Numbered from the stretch's first letter, positions 18,837 through 29,270 are shown. The stretch: DNA of 64,000 nucleotides from Shewanella sp. MTB7 (GCF_027571385.1 NZ_CP085636.1:2666001-2730000); one strand, 5' to 3'. Numbers and translations: made by a program. Notes: generated by a model not told the origin, from the letters alone.

Positions 18837-20069
18837 TTAACTCACAAAGCGGCTGATAAAACCTGAAATGCTATACAGGGATCCAACTGCCATCACTACC
18901 ACAATTATCACACCAATAAGCGTGAGAGGTAGGGGGTGACGATATTGACCGATAATATCAACTCTTCGACTTGCCAGTAAGATAACGGTAAGTACGATTG
19001 GTAAAATAATACTGTTAACTAGACCCGCCAGCATCAATAGCAATATTGGCATATTGATAAACACCGTGCCTAGGGTGGTGAGTAAAATGAAGCCGACACA
19101 CCAGTATTTTTCATTGCGAGCAATTGTCGGAAATAGGGTTTTAATTAGCGAGATCGCCATATAAGAATTACCCACTACAGAGGTAATTGAGGCAACAAAT
19201 AGTACTAAACCAAAAATATAATAGCCGAGTTGACCAGCGCCTTGTCTAAAGGCATCAGCAGCAGGGTTGGTTTGATCTAAGGTTGCGCCTTTGACAATCA
19301 CACCCAAAACGGCCAAAAATAACAAAATACGAATGATTACCGCAATGCTAATACCCATCCAGGCGGCATTGGTAATATGTTTAAGTTGCTTCTCGCCCTG
19401 TAGTCCAATATCAACTAGGCGTTGGGCACCTGTATAATAACCCCCTACGGCGCCACCGACTATGGTTAAGGTGGGTAATAATAGTGCGCTAATATCGTTT
19501 GGCATAAAAGCTGCTGCGACTGTTGGGGCCAGTGGGGGCATAGCCGTCATGGCTACATAAGCAATCATGATGATCATAAACAGGCCTAAATAACGGGCCA
19601 TCTGATCCATTCGCTGCGAGGCATTGTGGGCTAGAAATAATATACAACCCAATAAGCCGGTAAACAATGTCCCCCACAAAGTGTCGGCGCCGGTAAGAAC
19701 TTGAAGCCCCAATGCGGAGCCACTGACATTACCAAAGTTAAATGCCACGGCACCAAGAGCCAGCAAAATACCGACAATGTAGCCCAACCCCGGTGTCACC
19801 TTATTGGCTATATCTTGGATCCTCAATCCTGATATACCGACCACCCGCCATAGGTTCATCACAATACCAAAAGTAATAAATATAGAGGCAAGTACCGGGA
19901 AGGCCATATCGATTTGATAGAGGTTAGTAAATACGGTTGTTTGGGTAAGAAAGCCTGGGCCTACCGAAGTGGTCGCCATTAAGAAGGCAACACTTAATAT
20001 CGCTTTTTTATTTTGATCTGATGTTGAGGAGATGTTGGACGATACAGGCAGCTCGAGTGTGTTAGACAT
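18837..20069 (-). CDS. NRAMP-family transporter with altered metal-site motifs
   Basis: An inner-membrane protein of about 410 residues with 11 predicted helices and the LeuT-like pattern of the NRAMP family. Canonical Nramp transporters carry DPGN in helix 1 and MPH in helix 6. Here helix 1 reads SVGPGFLTQTT and helix 6 reads GGAVGGYYTGAQR, so neither metal-ligand motif is present. It therefore fits the divergent YcsG-like branch, and the substrate should not be assumed to be Mn or Fe. I start at ATG 20069 (MSNTLELP) with GGGAAAAG upstream; an upstream start at 20201 would add 44 residues of non-membrane sequence without support. No operon partner. Confidence 0.75.
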   Translation of the reverse strand: MSNTLELPVSSNISSTSDQNKKAILSVAFLMATTSVGPGFLTQTTVFTNLYQIDMAFPVLASIFITFGIVMNLWRVVGISGLRIQDIANKVTPGLGYIVGILLALGAVAFNFGNVSGSALGLQVLTGADTLWGTLFTGLLGCILFLAHNASQRMDQMARYLGLFMIIMIAYVAMTAMPPLAPTVAAAFMPNDISALLLPTLTIVGGAVGGYYTGAQRLVDIGLQGEKQLKHITNAAWMGISIAVIIRILLFLAVLGVIVKGATLDQTNPAADAFRQGAGQLGYYIFGLVLFVASITSVVGNSYMAISLIKTLFPTIARNEKYWCVGFILLTTLGTVFINMPILLLMLAGLVNSIILPIVLTVILLASRRVDIIGQYRHPLPLTLIGVIIVVVMAVGSLYSISGFISRFVS

Positions 20070-20362
20070 TTCTTTTCCCAAAATTATAGTGTTTCTTCTT
20101 TTAGAAAAAAAAGAAACACAACTGCTGGGATCAGTTGCGCTATAGTGCGATATATCTTGTTGTAAAGACAGTGAATAGTATGTGCTTTCACTTCGGCGCA
20201 CTATAGTGATGTCGGATTAACTTGTCTAGTTTTTTTGTTATTACTGTTCAATTGTGTGATCTGAAGTGCATTATGCTGTGGGTATTAACATGTCACTAAA
20301 TCAGTGTTTATGGTTAAAGGATTCAATTGAAGCGCTCTTACGCCCAAGAATTGAACCAGATT

Positions 20363-20402
20363 AAAAAAACCGCAATTCCATCGATAGGAATTGCGGCTTT
20401 TT
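20363..20402 (-). terminator. Bidirectional terminator after purC
   Basis: A perfect 10-base-pair stem CCGCAATTCC/GGAATTGCGG (20370-20379 and 20387-20396) with seven A to its left and six or more T to its right. It serves purC on the minus strand and can also stop plus-strand transcription. From 20070 to 20362 I see no gene; this stretch holds the transporter promoter. Confidence 0.88.
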
Positions 20403-20423
20403 TATGCTTATAAATTGAATCTG

Positions 20424-21530
20424 TTATTCTGTGATTAACTGATATTCATTGCGTAGAATATCGATAATTTCTTGTTTCGGACTGTCACTGATGTGCAGCT
20501 TTTCACCGATCACTTTCTCTGCAATACCAATGTATGTATTAGAGATATCCATCATCACAGACTGAGGTAGTTTATTATCGGCTGCAAGGGCGAAACGCTC
20601 AGGCATACGCTCTTTATTTAATAAAATATCGGGATCAGGAAAGTGGTTAAGCAACCACTGTCTAAAGCCTTCTTTTGATTTTTCGATGATCTTGCCGTCA
20701 CGATGAGCTGCACCATCCCAGATCCGTGAGCTGTCAGGTGTGCCCACTTCATCCATGTAGATAAGTTTCTCTTGACCATTGGCACCGTTAACGTAACCGA
20801 ATTCAAATTTAGTATCGATAAAGATTTGATCTTGCGTGGCAAGTGCATCACTGATAACACCGAAACCCTCTTTAAGTAATTTCTCATAGAGATCGATATC
20901 TGAAGTCTTATGGAAGTTAAACCCTTGGAGGTGACGTTCAAGATCGGCGCGGGAGACATTGACGTCATCGGCTTCCGGTACGCCTTCAAGTCCAGTTAAT
21001 ATACCTTTTGTTGATGGGGTGATTAGCAGTTCAGGTAGCTTTTGATCTTTCTCTAGTCCTTCAGGCAGAGTGATCCCACAAAACTCACGTTCACCTTTTG
21101 TATAGGCACGCCACATTGAACCAGTAATGTACTGTCTGGCAATGGCTTCGACCATAACTGGCTGTGCTTTTTGAACAATCCACACAAAGGGATGTGGTAC
21201 ATCAAGAATGTGACTATCGGCTAAGCCTTTCTCTTTAAAGAGTTTAAACCAGTGATTAGAGATAGCATTAAGTGCCGCGCCTTTACCTGGAACACCGTTT
21301 AGGCCATCTTCACCTTGCCAGATACAATCAAATGCAGAGATACGGTCACTGATGACCATGATAGCAAGTGGGGTATTTGCAGGGACGTCATAACCTTTTT
21401 GTTGAATTAAGCGTGCACTATCTTGCTCTGTTAGCCAATAAACACTGCGAACTTTACCTGAATGAACGGCCTTATCTGTACGAATAGGAAGATCATCATT
21501 AACTGCTAGAACTTTATTTGAGAGTTTCAT
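20424..21530 (-). CDS. purC: Phosphoribosylaminoimidazole-succinocarboxamide synthase
   Basis: SAICAR synthetase, the ATP-dependent step that joins aspartate to CAIR in purine synthesis. At 368 residues it is the longer form found in Shewanella and Vibrio, not the 237-residue E. coli form. Family motifs are [10 protein letters not shown] (24-33), [38 protein letters not shown], and the catalytic region [12 protein letters not shown] followed by [13 protein letters not shown]. The C-terminal extension after about 280 is specific to this form. It is alone, with its own terminator; I found no clear PurR box upstream. Confidence 0.95.
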   Translation of the reverse strand: MKLSNKVLAVNDDLPIRTDKAVHSGKVRSVYWLTEQDSARLIQQKGYDVPANTPLAIMVISDRISAFDCIWQGEDGLNGVPGKGAALNAISNHWFKLFKEKGLADSHILDVPHPFVWIVQKAQPVMVEAIARQYITGSMWRAYTKGEREFCGITLPEGLEKDQKLPELLITPSTKGILTGLEGVPEADDVNVSRADLERHLQGFNFHKTSDIDLYEKLLKEGFGVISDALATQDQIFIDTKFEFGYVNGANGQEKLIYMDEVGTPDSSRIWDGAAHRDGKIIEKSKEGFRQWLLNHFPDPDILLNKERMPERFALAADNKLPQSVMMDISNTYIGIAEKVIGEKLHISDSPKQEIIDILRNEYQLITE

Positions 21531-21768
21531 AGGGGCTTTTTTTATTGGATGATTTCGGCGGGAATTGTAGCAGAAGTTACTGTTTGCTACAGCTTTTTAG
21601 CAGTTAAATTACAGCTGTGAACAGTGTTTCTTGTGTAGCAGATAATATTGCTTTACAAGCTTAAAATAGGCTTAATTATTAAGTGAGTCGTTATTGGGGT
21701 CGTGATGACAATCTGCCATTTTCGTTTTGATGTCATTGAATCATCCTCTGCTTTATCAGGAAGTTAAT

Positions 21769-21792
21769 ACAAAGCCCCATTTGAGGCTTTGT
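21769..21792 (-). terminator. Weak terminator hairpin at the end of the his operon
   Basis: An 8-base-pair stem ACAAAGCC/GGCTTTGT (21769-21776 and 21785-21792) lies 12 bases past the hisI stop. The following minus-strand sequence is only modestly T-rich. Confidence 0.5.
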
Positions 21793-21803
21793 GCTATCGA
21801 TGA

Positions 21804-22436
21804 TTATCTAGCTTTTATGTGACGTATCCATAAGTTATTGGTGATATCGGCTAGGCTGAGATCCTGATCTTCGAGTAAGACCAACAAGTGGTAGATGAGA
21901 TCCGATGCTTCATCGATAAGTTCTGGCTTGTCATGCGTCGCAGCGGCAAGGGCGGTTTCTAATCCCTCTTCACCGACTTTCTGGGCGATACGTTTAGTGC
22001 CGCTCTCAAACAGATGTGCGGTGTAACTGGACTTTGGATCGTCGCCTTTGCGGGAGGCGATTAAATTAGCCAAGTTATCGAGGAAAGGATGGGCGTTGCC
22101 ATCGGGCCAGCAACTCTCTGTTTGCAGGTGGCAAGTTGGCCCATTAGGCAATACTTGCACTAATAAACTGTCGTTATCACAATCTTTGTCGATGGCAACC
22201 AGCTTAAGGGTGTTGCCTGAAGTCTCTCCTTTGGTCCACAAACGCTGTTTGCTGCGGCTAAAAAAAGTCACTGCGCCGGTTGTTACGGTTTTTTCCAATG
22301 CGGCTTTATCCATATAACCGAGCATCAGCACTTTGCCCGTAAGATGGTTTTGGACCACGGCGGGAATAAGTCCATCTTGCTTGTCCCAGTCTAGGGCGTT
22401 AGATAGTGTCGCATTGTCGATATTCTTTTCTGTCAT
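21804..22436 (-). CDS. hisI: Bifunctional phosphoribosyl-AMP cyclohydrolase / phosphoribosyl-ATP pyrophosphatase
   Basis: HisIE fusion that performs steps 2 and 3 of histidine synthesis. The N-terminal cyclohydrolase has [40 protein letters not shown] and the metal/zinc segment [24 protein letters not shown]. The C-terminal pyrophosphatase domain carries [20 protein letters not shown] and [15 protein letters not shown] start at ATG 22436 (MTEKN), which has AAAGGA seven bases upstream; an in-frame start at 22451 is possible. Last gene of the operon, 63 bases after hisF. Confidence 0.95.
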   Translation of the reverse strand: MTEKNIDNATLSNALDWDKQDGLIPAVVQNHLTGKVLMLGYMDKAALEKTVTTGAVTFFSRSKQRLWTKGETSGNTLKLVAIDKDCDNDSLLVQVLPNGPTCHLQTESCWPDGNAHPFLDNLANLIASRKGDDPKSSYTAHLFESGTKRIAQKVGEEGLETALAAATHDKPELIDEASDLIYHLLVLLEDQDLSLADITNNLWIRHIKAR

Positions 22437-22499
22437 ATTCAATCCTTTCACTCAAGCATTTAGCCTAAGTGGTAAAATGTGGCTTAAGTTGTCAATGTG

Positions 22500-23273
22500 T
22501 TAGCTGCGGATGGCGATATTGTGCTTGGCCAAGTAGGTTTTTAACGCACTGATGTCGATGATGCCTTTATGAAATACGCTGGCGGCGAGGGCTGCATCGA
22601 CTTTAGCAATCTCAAATACATCTTTAAAATGGGCCATTGTGCCAGCACCGCCGGAAGCGATAAGGGGCACATTACAGATTGCCCGGACTATGGAGAGCTG
22701 TTTTAGATCATAACCTTGACGCACACCATCTTGGTTCATCACGTTAAGCACTATTTCACCGCAGCCCTGCTTTTGCACCTCTTCGACCCAGTCTTGGGTA
22801 AACCATAGAGTGTCCTTAATGGCTGACTCATCGCCGGTAAATTGCTTTACTTTGTAACTGTCACTCTGCTCGTCGTAATAGGAGTCGATGCCAATCACGA
22901 TACACTGACGACCAAATTCATCTTGCAAACGCTTAATTAAACTGGGATCGCTAAGTGCAGGAGAGTTGATTGAGATTTTATCGGCGCCAAAAGCCAGTTT
23001 TTCACGAGCTTGCGCTAAGGTTTTAATGCCGCCGGCGACGCAGAAGGGGATATCTATGCGCTCGGCAACGCGGCTGACCCAACTTTTATCAATCACGCGG
23101 TCATGAGCACTGGCGGTGATATCGTAAAATACCAACTCATCGGCGCCTTCTTCGGCATATCTTGCGGCCAATGGAACGATATCACCGACAATTTCATGGT
23201 TACGAAACTGTACGCCTTTGACCACTTTACCGTCTTTGACATCAAGACAGGGAACGATTCTTCTAGCTAGCAT
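22500..23273 (-). CDS. hisF: Imidazole glycerol phosphate synthase cyclase subunit
   Basis: TIM-barrel cyclase that takes ammonia from HisH to form imidazole glycerol phosphate and AICAR. The barrel has the family signatures [73 protein letters not shown] and [13 protein letters not shown]. The two key aspartates are seen in CLDVKDG (Asp11) and in MNQDG. The start ATG 23273 has a strong GGAGG upstream. It does not overlap hisA directly: 165 bases with two imperfect copies of the start region separate them (see repeat at 23263-23438). Confidence 0.96.
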   Translation of the reverse strand: MLARRIVPCLDVKDGKVVKGVQFRNHEIVGDIVPLAARYAEEGADELVFYDITASAHDRVIDKSWVSRVAERIDIPFCVAGGIKTLAQAREKLAFGADKISINSPALSDPSLIKRLQDEFGRQCIVIGIDSYYDEQSDSYKVKQFTGDESAIKDTLWFTQDWVEEVQKQGCGEIVLNVMNQDGVRQGYDLKQLSIVRAICNVPLIASGGAGTMAHFKDVFEIAKVDAALAASVFHKGIIDISALKTYLAKHNIAIRS

Positions 23274-23355
23274 AGAAAACCTCCACCGTATTTAAGGTGA
23301 CTGCATCCGTCATTGAAAACTTGAGACAAGGGAGTGTTATCGTTTTGGCTAGCAT
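23263..23355 (-). CDS. Micro-ORF 2 in the hisA-hisF junction (degenerate hisF start copy)
   Basis: A 30-codon reading frame that starts [19 protein letters not shown], echoing the hisF N-terminus [18 protein letters not shown]. It has its own GGAGG about 6 bases before the ATG. Its stop TAG (23263-23265) lies inside the hisF start codon region, so ribosomes leaving it would meet the real hisF ATG. It is more likely a leftover of a local duplication than a functional peptide, but the stop/start overlap could keep hisF coupled to hisA. Confidence 0.45.
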   Translation of the reverse strand: MLAKTITLPCLKFSMTDAVTLNTVEVFYAS

Positions 23356-23438
23356 AAGAAAACCTCCACCGTATTTGAGGTTACTGCCACCGTTATCGAA
23401 AGCTTGAGACAAGGCGCTGTTATCATTTTGGCTAGCAT
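23349..23438 (-). CDS. Micro-ORF 1 in the hisA-hisF junction (degenerate hisF start copy)
   Basis: A 29-codon frame starting [19 protein letters not shown]. Its ATG overlaps the hisA stop in ATGCTAG, the arrangement expected for an ancestral hisA-hisF overlap, and its own stop overlaps the next start copy at 23355 in the same way. It is presumably the oldest hisF start, cut off when the region was duplicated. Functional status unknown. Confidence 0.45.
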   Translation of the reverse strand: MLAKMITAPCLKLSITVAVTSNTVEVFLC

Positions 23439-24187
23439 GACTCTGCTCCTGCTGCATTTGGCCAGCACGCGATGGCTTGCTCAACAGTGAAGTTCTCAAT
23501 CAATAGCGCCTTGCCGATGATGATGTCATTAGCCCCGCTGTCTCTGACTGCCGCAACATCTTCAAGGGTGGCGATACCGCCAGAAGCCTGCCATTGTATT
23601 TGAGGATATGCACCTGCAATCTCTTGATAGAGTTGAGTATTGGCACCTTTTAACGTGCCATCGCGGCTGATGTCTGTCACTAAAGCGTGTTTGAGCCCAA
23701 AAGGTTTAAACGCTTCAACTAAAGATTCCAAGGTTTTGCCGCCGCCGGATTGCCAGCCCGACACCGCTACGATTTTCTCACCTTCTGCATTGATATTGAC
23801 GTCCAGTGCCAAACAGATGGCATCAGCGCCATATTTTTTAAACCAACTTTGTACTAAAGCGGTTTCATTAACGGCGAGGGAGCCGATAACGACGCGTTTA
23901 ACGCCTATCTCAAGTAGCTCGGCCATTTGCGCTTCACAACGAATGCCACCCCCAACTTGAATATTTGCATCCAAACCGTTCACGAGTTCAGCAATCAGTT
24001 TTGTTTGACGGGCTTGTGGGTCTTTAGCCCCAGTCAAATCCACAATGTGTAGCCAGTTAGCCCCTTGATCTTGATAAGACTTAAGCTGTGATAGCGGGCT
24101 TAAGTCAAAAGTGGTTTTCTGGTTATAGTCGCCCTGATAGAGACGAACGACTTGGCCTTCAATAAGATCGATGGCTGGAATGATCAT
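23432..24187 (-). CDS. hisA: Phosphoribosylformimino-5-aminoimidazole carboxamide ribotide isomerase
   Basis: TIM-barrel isomerase (ProFAR to PRFAR), step 4 of histidine synthesis, 251 residues. Signatures: [21 protein letters not shown] with the catalytic Asp7, [39 protein letters not shown] with the second catalytic Asp and [15 protein letters not shown]. It starts 4 bases inside the end of hisH and ends in a TAG that overlaps the first hisF-like start. Confidence 0.96.
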   Translation of the reverse strand: MIIPAIDLIEGQVVRLYQGDYNQKTTFDLSPLSQLKSYQDQGANWLHIVDLTGAKDPQARQTKLIAELVNGLDANIQVGGGIRCEAQMAELLEIGVKRVVIGSLAVNETALVQSWFKKYGADAICLALDVNINAEGEKIVAVSGWQSGGGKTLESLVEAFKPFGLKHALVTDISRDGTLKGANTQLYQEIAGAYPQIQWQASGGIATLEDVAAVRDSGANDIIIGKALLIENFTVEQAIACWPNAAGAESC

Positions 24188-24828
24188 CTAATCGTCTCCT
24201 GTAAAATGGCGTTTAGCGAAGCGGTATTTATGTTTAAGAAATTACGTAGAATGGCCGCGCCCACAGCGGCACTTTTCTCTGGGTGAAACTGCACACCCAT
24301 AAAATTATCTTTGGCGATGGCGGCGCTAAATGTTTCACCGTATTGGCACTGGGCGATGGTGTACTTGCTCAGTGGCGCTCGGTAGCTGTGGACAAAATAG
24401 AGATAGCTTCCCGCTTCAATACCATTAAAAAGGGGGTGGGCTGATGGTTCTATCTGGTTCCAACCCATATGTGGCAGAGGTTGACCTTGGCTATCTAGTT
24501 CAGTGATGTTTGTTGGAATAAGCCCCAAACATTCACAGTTAATAAGTTTTCCGCCTTGCTCATTTGAGAGTACTCCCATCATCTGCATGCCTAAACACAC
24601 TCCTAGTACAGGTTGTTTCAGCCCTTGAATAAGTTCAACAAGTTGCTTATCTCTTAGTGATTCCATCGCCGCGCCAGCAGTACCAACGCCGGGAAGTACC
24701 ACTCTTTCAGCCGCTTTAATTACTTGGTGATCGTCGCTGACGATAACATTATTTGTGAGTCGCTCGAATGCATAACGCACTGAATTTAAATTGGCGCAGC
24801 CTGTGTCTATTATCACGGTTTGGCTCAT
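24184..24828 (-). CDS. hisH: Imidazole glycerol phosphate synthase glutamine amidotransferase subunit
   Basis: Class I glutaminase that feeds ammonia to HisF, 214 residues. The triad is visible: nucleophile Cys in GVCLGMQMM (about 77-85) and His-x-Glu in VQFHPEKSA (about 187-195). The oxyanion strand [11 protein letters not shown] and the HMGWNQIEP segment are family-typical. Overlaps hisA by 4 bases and follows hisB after 49 bases. Confidence 0.96.
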   Translation of the reverse strand: MSQTVIIDTGCANLNSVRYAFERLTNNVIVSDDHQVIKAAERVVLPGVGTAGAAMESLRDKQLVELIQGLKQPVLGVCLGMQMMGVLSNEQGGKLINCECLGLIPTNITELDSQGQPLPHMGWNQIEPSAHPLFNGIEAGSYLYFVHSYRAPLSKYTIAQCQYGETFSAAIAKDNFMGVQFHPEKSAAVGAAILRNFLNINTASLNAILQETIR

Positions 24829-24877
24829 CGTGGTTCCCTTTGAATCAATCTCACCATTTGTTGGTTATCAAACATGG

Positions 24878-25957
24878 TTAAAGTACCCCTTTACTCGACG
24901 GTAGACGGTCACCTTCCACTTTGACGGCTTGGCGTAATGTACGACCTAAGACTTTAAACAGACTTTCAACTTTGTGGTGATCATTATCGCCATTTGTTGT
25001 TAGGTGTAATGTACAGCGCAGACCATCGGCAAATGAGCGGAAAAAATGCGGCACCATTTCGGTGGCCATGGCGCCGACGAGTTCACGTTCAAACTCACCT
25101 TCGAACTTAATAAACGGACGACCAGACAGATCAAGTAGACACGAAGCGCTGGCTTCATCCATCGGAATAGCTTGATCAAATGCATCGCCAAAACGGGCAA
25201 TACCACGTTTATCACCTAAGGCTTGTCTAAGGGCATCACCAATTGCCAGCGCGGTATCTTCAACGCTGTGGTGATCGTCAATTTCAAGATCACCATCGAC
25301 AACCACATCCATCTTAAAGTTTCCGTGAGTAGAGATCTGCTCTAGCATGTGGTCGAAAAAGCCGATGCCAGTTTCAATACTGCCTTTCTCTTGTGAGTCT
25401 AAATCGATGGTGACGCGAATGTCGGTTTCTTTCGTCGTGCGAACGACTGTGGCAACTCGTTCGCGGATTAACAGTTGTTGGGTAATGTCGTTCCAGTTCA
25501 GTGTTTCGCGGTTATATTGCAACCCTTTAATGCCCATAGCTTCGGCGAGACCCATGTCGGTGTGACGATCGCCGATGACTGCTGAGCGGGTAAAATCGAC
25601 CTTGCCTAAAGTAAGGTAGTCTTTTACTAGACCCAGTTTAGGTTTGCGGCAGCTGCAGTTCTCATCATCGAAATGTGGACAAAGTAACACGGCATCGAAA
25701 ATCACACCTTGGCTCTCTAAAATCTGCATCATCATATTTTGAGGAGCATCAAAGTCATCTTTTGGAAATGAAGGCGTGCCGAGTCCATCTTGGTTACTGA
25801 CCATCACAAGTCGGAAACCTGCATCTTGTAGCTTAAGTAAAGAAGGGATGAGTAGTGGCTCAAATACGAGTTTTGCCAAGCTATCGACCTGTTTGTCTGT
25901 TACAGGCTCTTCAATCATAGTGCCGTCGCGGTCGATAAATAAGATGTTCTGCTTCAT
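24878..25957 (-). CDS. hisB: Bifunctional histidinol-phosphatase / imidazoleglycerol-phosphate dehydratase
   Basis: Enterobacterial-type fusion of 359 residues. The N-terminal HAD phosphatase has the DxD nucleophile motif [11 protein letters not shown] (7-17), VSNQDGLGT, a zinc-binding loop with [14 protein letters not shown] and [12 protein letters not shown]. The C-terminal dehydratase (from about 168) has the two manganese-binding histidine motifs, [14 protein letters not shown] and [16 protein letters not shown]. Steps 6 and 8 of the pathway. Position in the operon matches E. coli, between hisC and hisH. Confidence 0.96.
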   Translation of the reverse strand: MKQNILFIDRDGTMIEEPVTDKQVDSLAKLVFEPLLIPSLLKLQDAGFRLVMVSNQDGLGTPSFPKDDFDAPQNMMMQILESQGVIFDAVLLCPHFDDENCSCRKPKLGLVKDYLTLGKVDFTRSAVIGDRHTDMGLAEAMGIKGLQYNRETLNWNDITQQLLIRERVATVVRTTKETDIRVTIDLDSQEKGSIETGIGFFDHMLEQISTHGNFKMDVVVDGDLEIDDHHSVEDTALAIGDALRQALGDKRGIARFGDAFDQAIPMDEASASCLLDLSGRPFIKFEGEFERELVGAMATEMVPHFFRSFADGLRCTLHLTTNGDNDHHKVESLFKVLGRTLRQAVKVEGDRLPSSKGVL

Positions 25958-26021
25958 GTTGTGTTAACCCTTAAATTTGTTCAATGCTGTTGATTATTTT
26001 TTGAAGTATCTGGCCAATAAC

Positions 26022-27065
26022 CTATTGGGTTAATACATTTATGAGTGCATCTGTATCGGCTTGGTCGCTGAAACTAAATCGAATGCAGTTAGTCAGCCTT
26101 GGATCTTTATAGGCCCTGGCAACAATACCGGCGATTTGGAGCTGATGACTGACTTTTGAGGAATCAAATTCTGCCAGCACAAAGTTACCGTTTGCAGGTT
26201 GCACCTTAGCGCCAATACTCTGCAATGCATCACTTAACCGAGCGCCACAGGCTTTCAAACTAGAAACCTGCTCTCTCATTAATGAAATGCCGTCTTCACT
26301 TAGGGCTGCGGTGGCCATTTGAGATACCGGCAGTGGCACAGGGTAGGGAGCAATAACACGCATCACCATGTCGCAAATCTGTGGGCTTGCCATCAAAAAA
26401 CCACAACGAGCCCCAGCTAATGCAAATGCTTTCGACAATGTTCTCAATACGACTAAGTTGTCATATTTTTCAATAAGCTGTGCAACACTATACTCTGGGC
26501 AGAATTCAATATAGGCCTCATCTACAACGACGATCGTATTGGGTAACTGCTTAATGACCTGTTCGATATCTGCTTTGTCGATAACCGTGCCTGTGGGATT
26601 ATTGGGGTTACAGATAAAGACAATTTTTGCCCCTTGCGTTTGGCTGACGATATCACTCGGCAATTGGTACTCAGGCGTTAAATTTAACGCCTTAACCCTG
26701 ATATTAAAAGTCTTTGCGCTGATGGCGTACATGCCATAAGTGGGACCGAAACATGCAATAGAATCAATTCCCGGGTTACAAAATGTGCGAATAAGCAGTT
26801 CAATTGCTTCATCGGCGCCGCGACTAGTAATAATGCTGTCAACGCTGACACCACTGTACAAGCTGTAAGCTGAGATAAGCGCTGGTGGCTGACACTCTGG
26901 GTAACGGTTTATATTTGCCAGATCTGAGTTATTAAAAGGTGACTCGTTGGCGTTTATCCAGATATCCCCACGACCGCCGATGCGTCTGGCGGATTGATAC
27001 ACCTCAAGCTCTAATAACTCTGGCCTTGCAAGACGTTGTGCGAGGGGTTGTGGTTGATTGCTCAT
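26022..27065 (-). CDS. hisC: Histidinol-phosphate aminotransferase
   Basis: PLP-dependent class I/II aminotransferase of 347 residues, step 7. The PLP-binding lysine is in LRTLSKAFALAGARCGF (about 205-221), with NPNNPTGT and DEAYIEF upstream and the C-terminal arginine in NCIRFSFSD binding phosphate. The N-terminal WINANESPF is diagnostic for HisC. It begins 2 bases after the hisD stop and ends 64 bases before hisB. Confidence 0.96.
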   Translation of the reverse strand: MSNQPQPLAQRLARPELLELEVYQSARRIGGRGDIWINANESPFNNSDLANINRYPECQPPALISAYSLYSGVSVDSIITSRGADEAIELLIRTFCNPGIDSIACFGPTYGMYAISAKTFNIRVKALNLTPEYQLPSDIVSQTQGAKIVFICNPNNPTGTVIDKADIEQVIKQLPNTIVVVDEAYIEFCPEYSVAQLIEKYDNLVVLRTLSKAFALAGARCGFLMASPQICDMVMRVIAPYPVPLPVSQMATAALSEDGISLMREQVSSLKACGARLSDALQSIGAKVQPANGNFVLAEFDSSKVSHQLQIAGIVARAYKDPRLTNCIRFSFSDQADTDALINVLTQ

Positions 27066-27067
27066 GT

Positions 27068-28366
27068 TTACACCTTTTCCTCTAATGACGCTAAACGAAT
27101 GGCGACAGCATTTTTATGGGCATCAAGAAGCTCTGCTGCAGCGAGGGTCATGACTGTTTGGCCTAAGCCCTGCAAACCTTCTGCGCTCAACTCTTGTACA
27201 GTAAAGCGACGGGAAAAGTCGGCAAGGGACAAGCTAGACACGGCGCGGCTGTAGCCATAAGTGGGTAAAACATGATTGGTGCCGCTGGCATAATCACCAA
27301 CGGATTCCGGCGTATAAGCGCCTAAAAAGACTGAGCCTGCTGCGCGAATTGAACTAAGCAGTTCACGGGGGGCTTGGGTTTGAATGATTAAGTGTTCTGG
27401 TCCATAACGATTAGAGACTGCCGCGGCTTCATCCATTGAGCTGACGAGTAAGGTGCGGCTCGCGCTCAATGCGGTTGCGGCAATCTCTTTACGACTTAAC
27501 TGTGCCAATTGCTGTGTCAGACAGGCATTAACTCCCTCGGCTAATGCCTGTGAATTAGTGACCAGCATGACTTGAGAATCTGGCCCGTGCTCTGCTTGTG
27601 ACAGTAGGTCGGCGGCAATAAAATCTGGGTTGGCATCGTTGTCGGCAATGACAAGTACTTCAGAGGGACCTGCGGGCATATCAATACTGACCACACAACG
27701 ACTGTCTTGGGATACCAGACGTTTGGCTTCGGTCACATAACGGTTACCAGGACCAAAAATCTTGTCCACGGCTGGAATGCTTTCAGTGCCAAAGGCTAGC
27801 GCTGCAATGGCTTGAGCGCCGCCGACTTGGAAAATTTCAGTGATCCCGCTGACTGTGGCGGCGTAGATAATGGCATCATTTATCGGTGGTGGAGACACCA
27901 GTATTCTCTGCTTACACCCAGCTATTTGAGCCGGTAGAGCGAGCATGAGTACCGTTGAGATTAAAGGTGCACTTCCACCTGGAATATACAGGCCGACTTT
28001 CTCGATAGCCTCCGATCTTAATTCACAACGGATCCCGTTTTGGGTCTCGACACTGACAGGCACAAAAGCCTGTGCCTTATGAAACGTATCGATATTACTG
28101 CTGGCCTGCTCGATCGCCTTTTTTATCTCAACATTGACGCGCTCACAAGCCGCATTAATCTCATCAACTGACAGCTGTAGCCTCTGGGTGTTGACACCGT
28201 CAAACTCGAGGTTATAGGCTTTTAATGCCTGATCTTTATCTTGTTGCACACGATTAACGATATTGAGCACATTTTGCTCTAGACTGGCATCACCTACTAA
28301 AGGTGAGCGAGCCAGTGCTGCAGTTTGCTCTGTATCAGTCAATTGTGACCAATTGAGGATCTCCAT
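27068..28366 (-). CDS. hisD: Histidinol dehydrogenase
   Basis: Zinc-dependent NAD enzyme that makes the last two oxidations to histidine, 432 residues against 434 in E. coli. The signature around IDMPAGPSEVLVIADNDANPDFIAADLLSQAEHGPDSQ includes the zinc ligands Gln and His (AEHGPDSQ), and KIFGPGNRYVTEAKR plus GPEHLIIQT carry catalytic and zinc residues. Starts 4 bases after the hisG stop and ends 2 bases before hisC. Confidence 0.96.
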   Translation of the reverse strand: MEILNWSQLTDTEQTAALARSPLVGDASLEQNVLNIVNRVQQDKDQALKAYNLEFDGVNTQRLQLSVDEINAACERVNVEIKKAIEQASSNIDTFHKAQAFVPVSVETQNGIRCELRSEAIEKVGLYIPGGSAPLISTVLMLALPAQIAGCKQRILVSPPPINDAIIYAATVSGITEIFQVGGAQAIAALAFGTESIPAVDKIFGPGNRYVTEAKRLVSQDSRCVVSIDMPAGPSEVLVIADNDANPDFIAADLLSQAEHGPDSQVMLVTNSQALAEGVNACLTQQLAQLSRKEIAATALSASRTLLVSSMDEAAAVSNRYGPEHLIIQTQAPRELLSSIRAAGSVFLGAYTPESVGDYASGTNHVLPTYGYSRAVSSLSLADFSRRFTVQELSAEGLQGLGQTVMTLAAAELLDAHKNAVAIRLASLEEKV

Positions 28367-28370
28367 GGTG

Positions 28371-29270
28371 CTACCCCATCATCTTTTCTATTGGCATAAC
28401 CAGAATCGAGCTGGCGCCAAGCTCCGTGAGTTCCTCCATGGTGTCCCAGAAAAGATCTTCGGTGCTAACAGCGTGGATAGCCACTCGATTGGTGTCATCA
28501 TTAAGTGGCAATACCGTTGGATTTTCTGCGCCAGGCAGTAGGGCGACTATTTGCTCTAGTTTGTCCGTTGGCGCGTGCAACAAGATGTACTTGCTCTCTT
28601 TAGCGCGCACGACACCATTGATACGTGACAGTATTTTTTCGATAAGCGCTTGTTTTGCTGGAGCTTGAGTTTTTGATGATTGGATGATGCAAGCGTTAGA
28701 AGTATAGATAACCTCAGTTTCATACAAACCGTTAGCCTCTAAGGTTGCGCCTGTAGACACTAAATCGCAGATCGCATCTGACAGTCCAGCGCGTGGGGCT
28801 ACTTCAACAGAGCCTTTGAGCATACAGTCATTGTAGGTGATCCCTTTTTTCTGCATATAACGGCGTAACAGGTTAGGGTAGGACGTGGCGATGCGTAATC
28901 CTTCAAGTGACGTGGCATCTTCATAGTTAAATTCGTTTGGTACGGCAAGAGAGAGACGACATGCACCGAAATCCAACTCTCTCAATTTGATACAAGTCGA
29001 TGGTTTGTCTAAGCGTTCACGATCAATCTGTTCCTCTTCTAGAACATTCTCGCCAATGATCCCAAGGTCAACGACACCGTCCATGACTAGTCCTGGAATG
29101 TCATCATCACGAACGCGTAGTAGGTCGATTGGCAGGTTATCTGAGTGGGCAATAAGACGTTGTTCATTGATGTTAAATTTGACGCCACAGCTTCTTAATA
29201 GCTTCATGGATTCTTTTGAAAGGCGCCCGGATTTTTGAATGGCGATGCGTAACCTGTTTGACTCTGACAT
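28371..29270 (-). CDS. hisG: ATP phosphoribosyltransferase, long form
   Basis: First enzyme of histidine synthesis, 299 residues. It is the long, self-regulated form with a C-terminal ACT-like domain that binds histidine (about 225-299, [21 protein letters not shown] and [36 protein letters not shown]). The catalytic part has [13 protein letters not shown] and the PRPP loop [27 protein letters not shown]. First structural gene of the operon, behind a leader peptide and attenuator. Confidence 0.96.
   Translation of the reverse strand: MSESNRLRIAIQKSGRLSKESMKLLRSCGVKFNINEQRLIAHSDNLPIDLLRVRDDDIPGLVMDGVVDLGIIGENVLEEEQIDRERLDKPSTCIKLRELDFGACRLSLAVPNEFNYEDATSLEGLRIATSYPNLLRRYMQKKGITYNDCMLKGSVEVAPRAGLSDAICDLVSTGATLEANGLYETEVIYTSNACIIQSSKTQAPAKQALIEKILSRINGVVRAKESKYILLHAPTDKLEQIVALLPGAENPTVLPLNDDTNRVAIHAVSTEDLFWDTMEELTELGASSILVMPIEKMMG

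Larger units (their letters stand above)
23263..23438 (-). repeat. Imperfect tandem repeat of the hisF translation-start region
   Basis: Start codons lie at 23438, 23355 and 23273, spaced 83 and 82 bases. Each is followed by CTAGC and a Cys-Leu codon pair in PCL, and the copies before hisF and micro-ORF 2 share the segment AATACGGTGGAGGTTTTCT, which includes the ribosome site. Copies differ at perhaps a fifth of positions, so the duplication is not recent. Confidence 0.85.

Noticed and set aside
21531..21660. PurR operator upstream of purC
   Set aside because: No sequence close to the ACGCAAACGTTTGCGT consensus.
23263..23438. CRISPR-like repeats
   Set aside because: Only three imperfect copies that include start codons and ribosome sites, no spacers; explained as tandem duplication of the hisF start.
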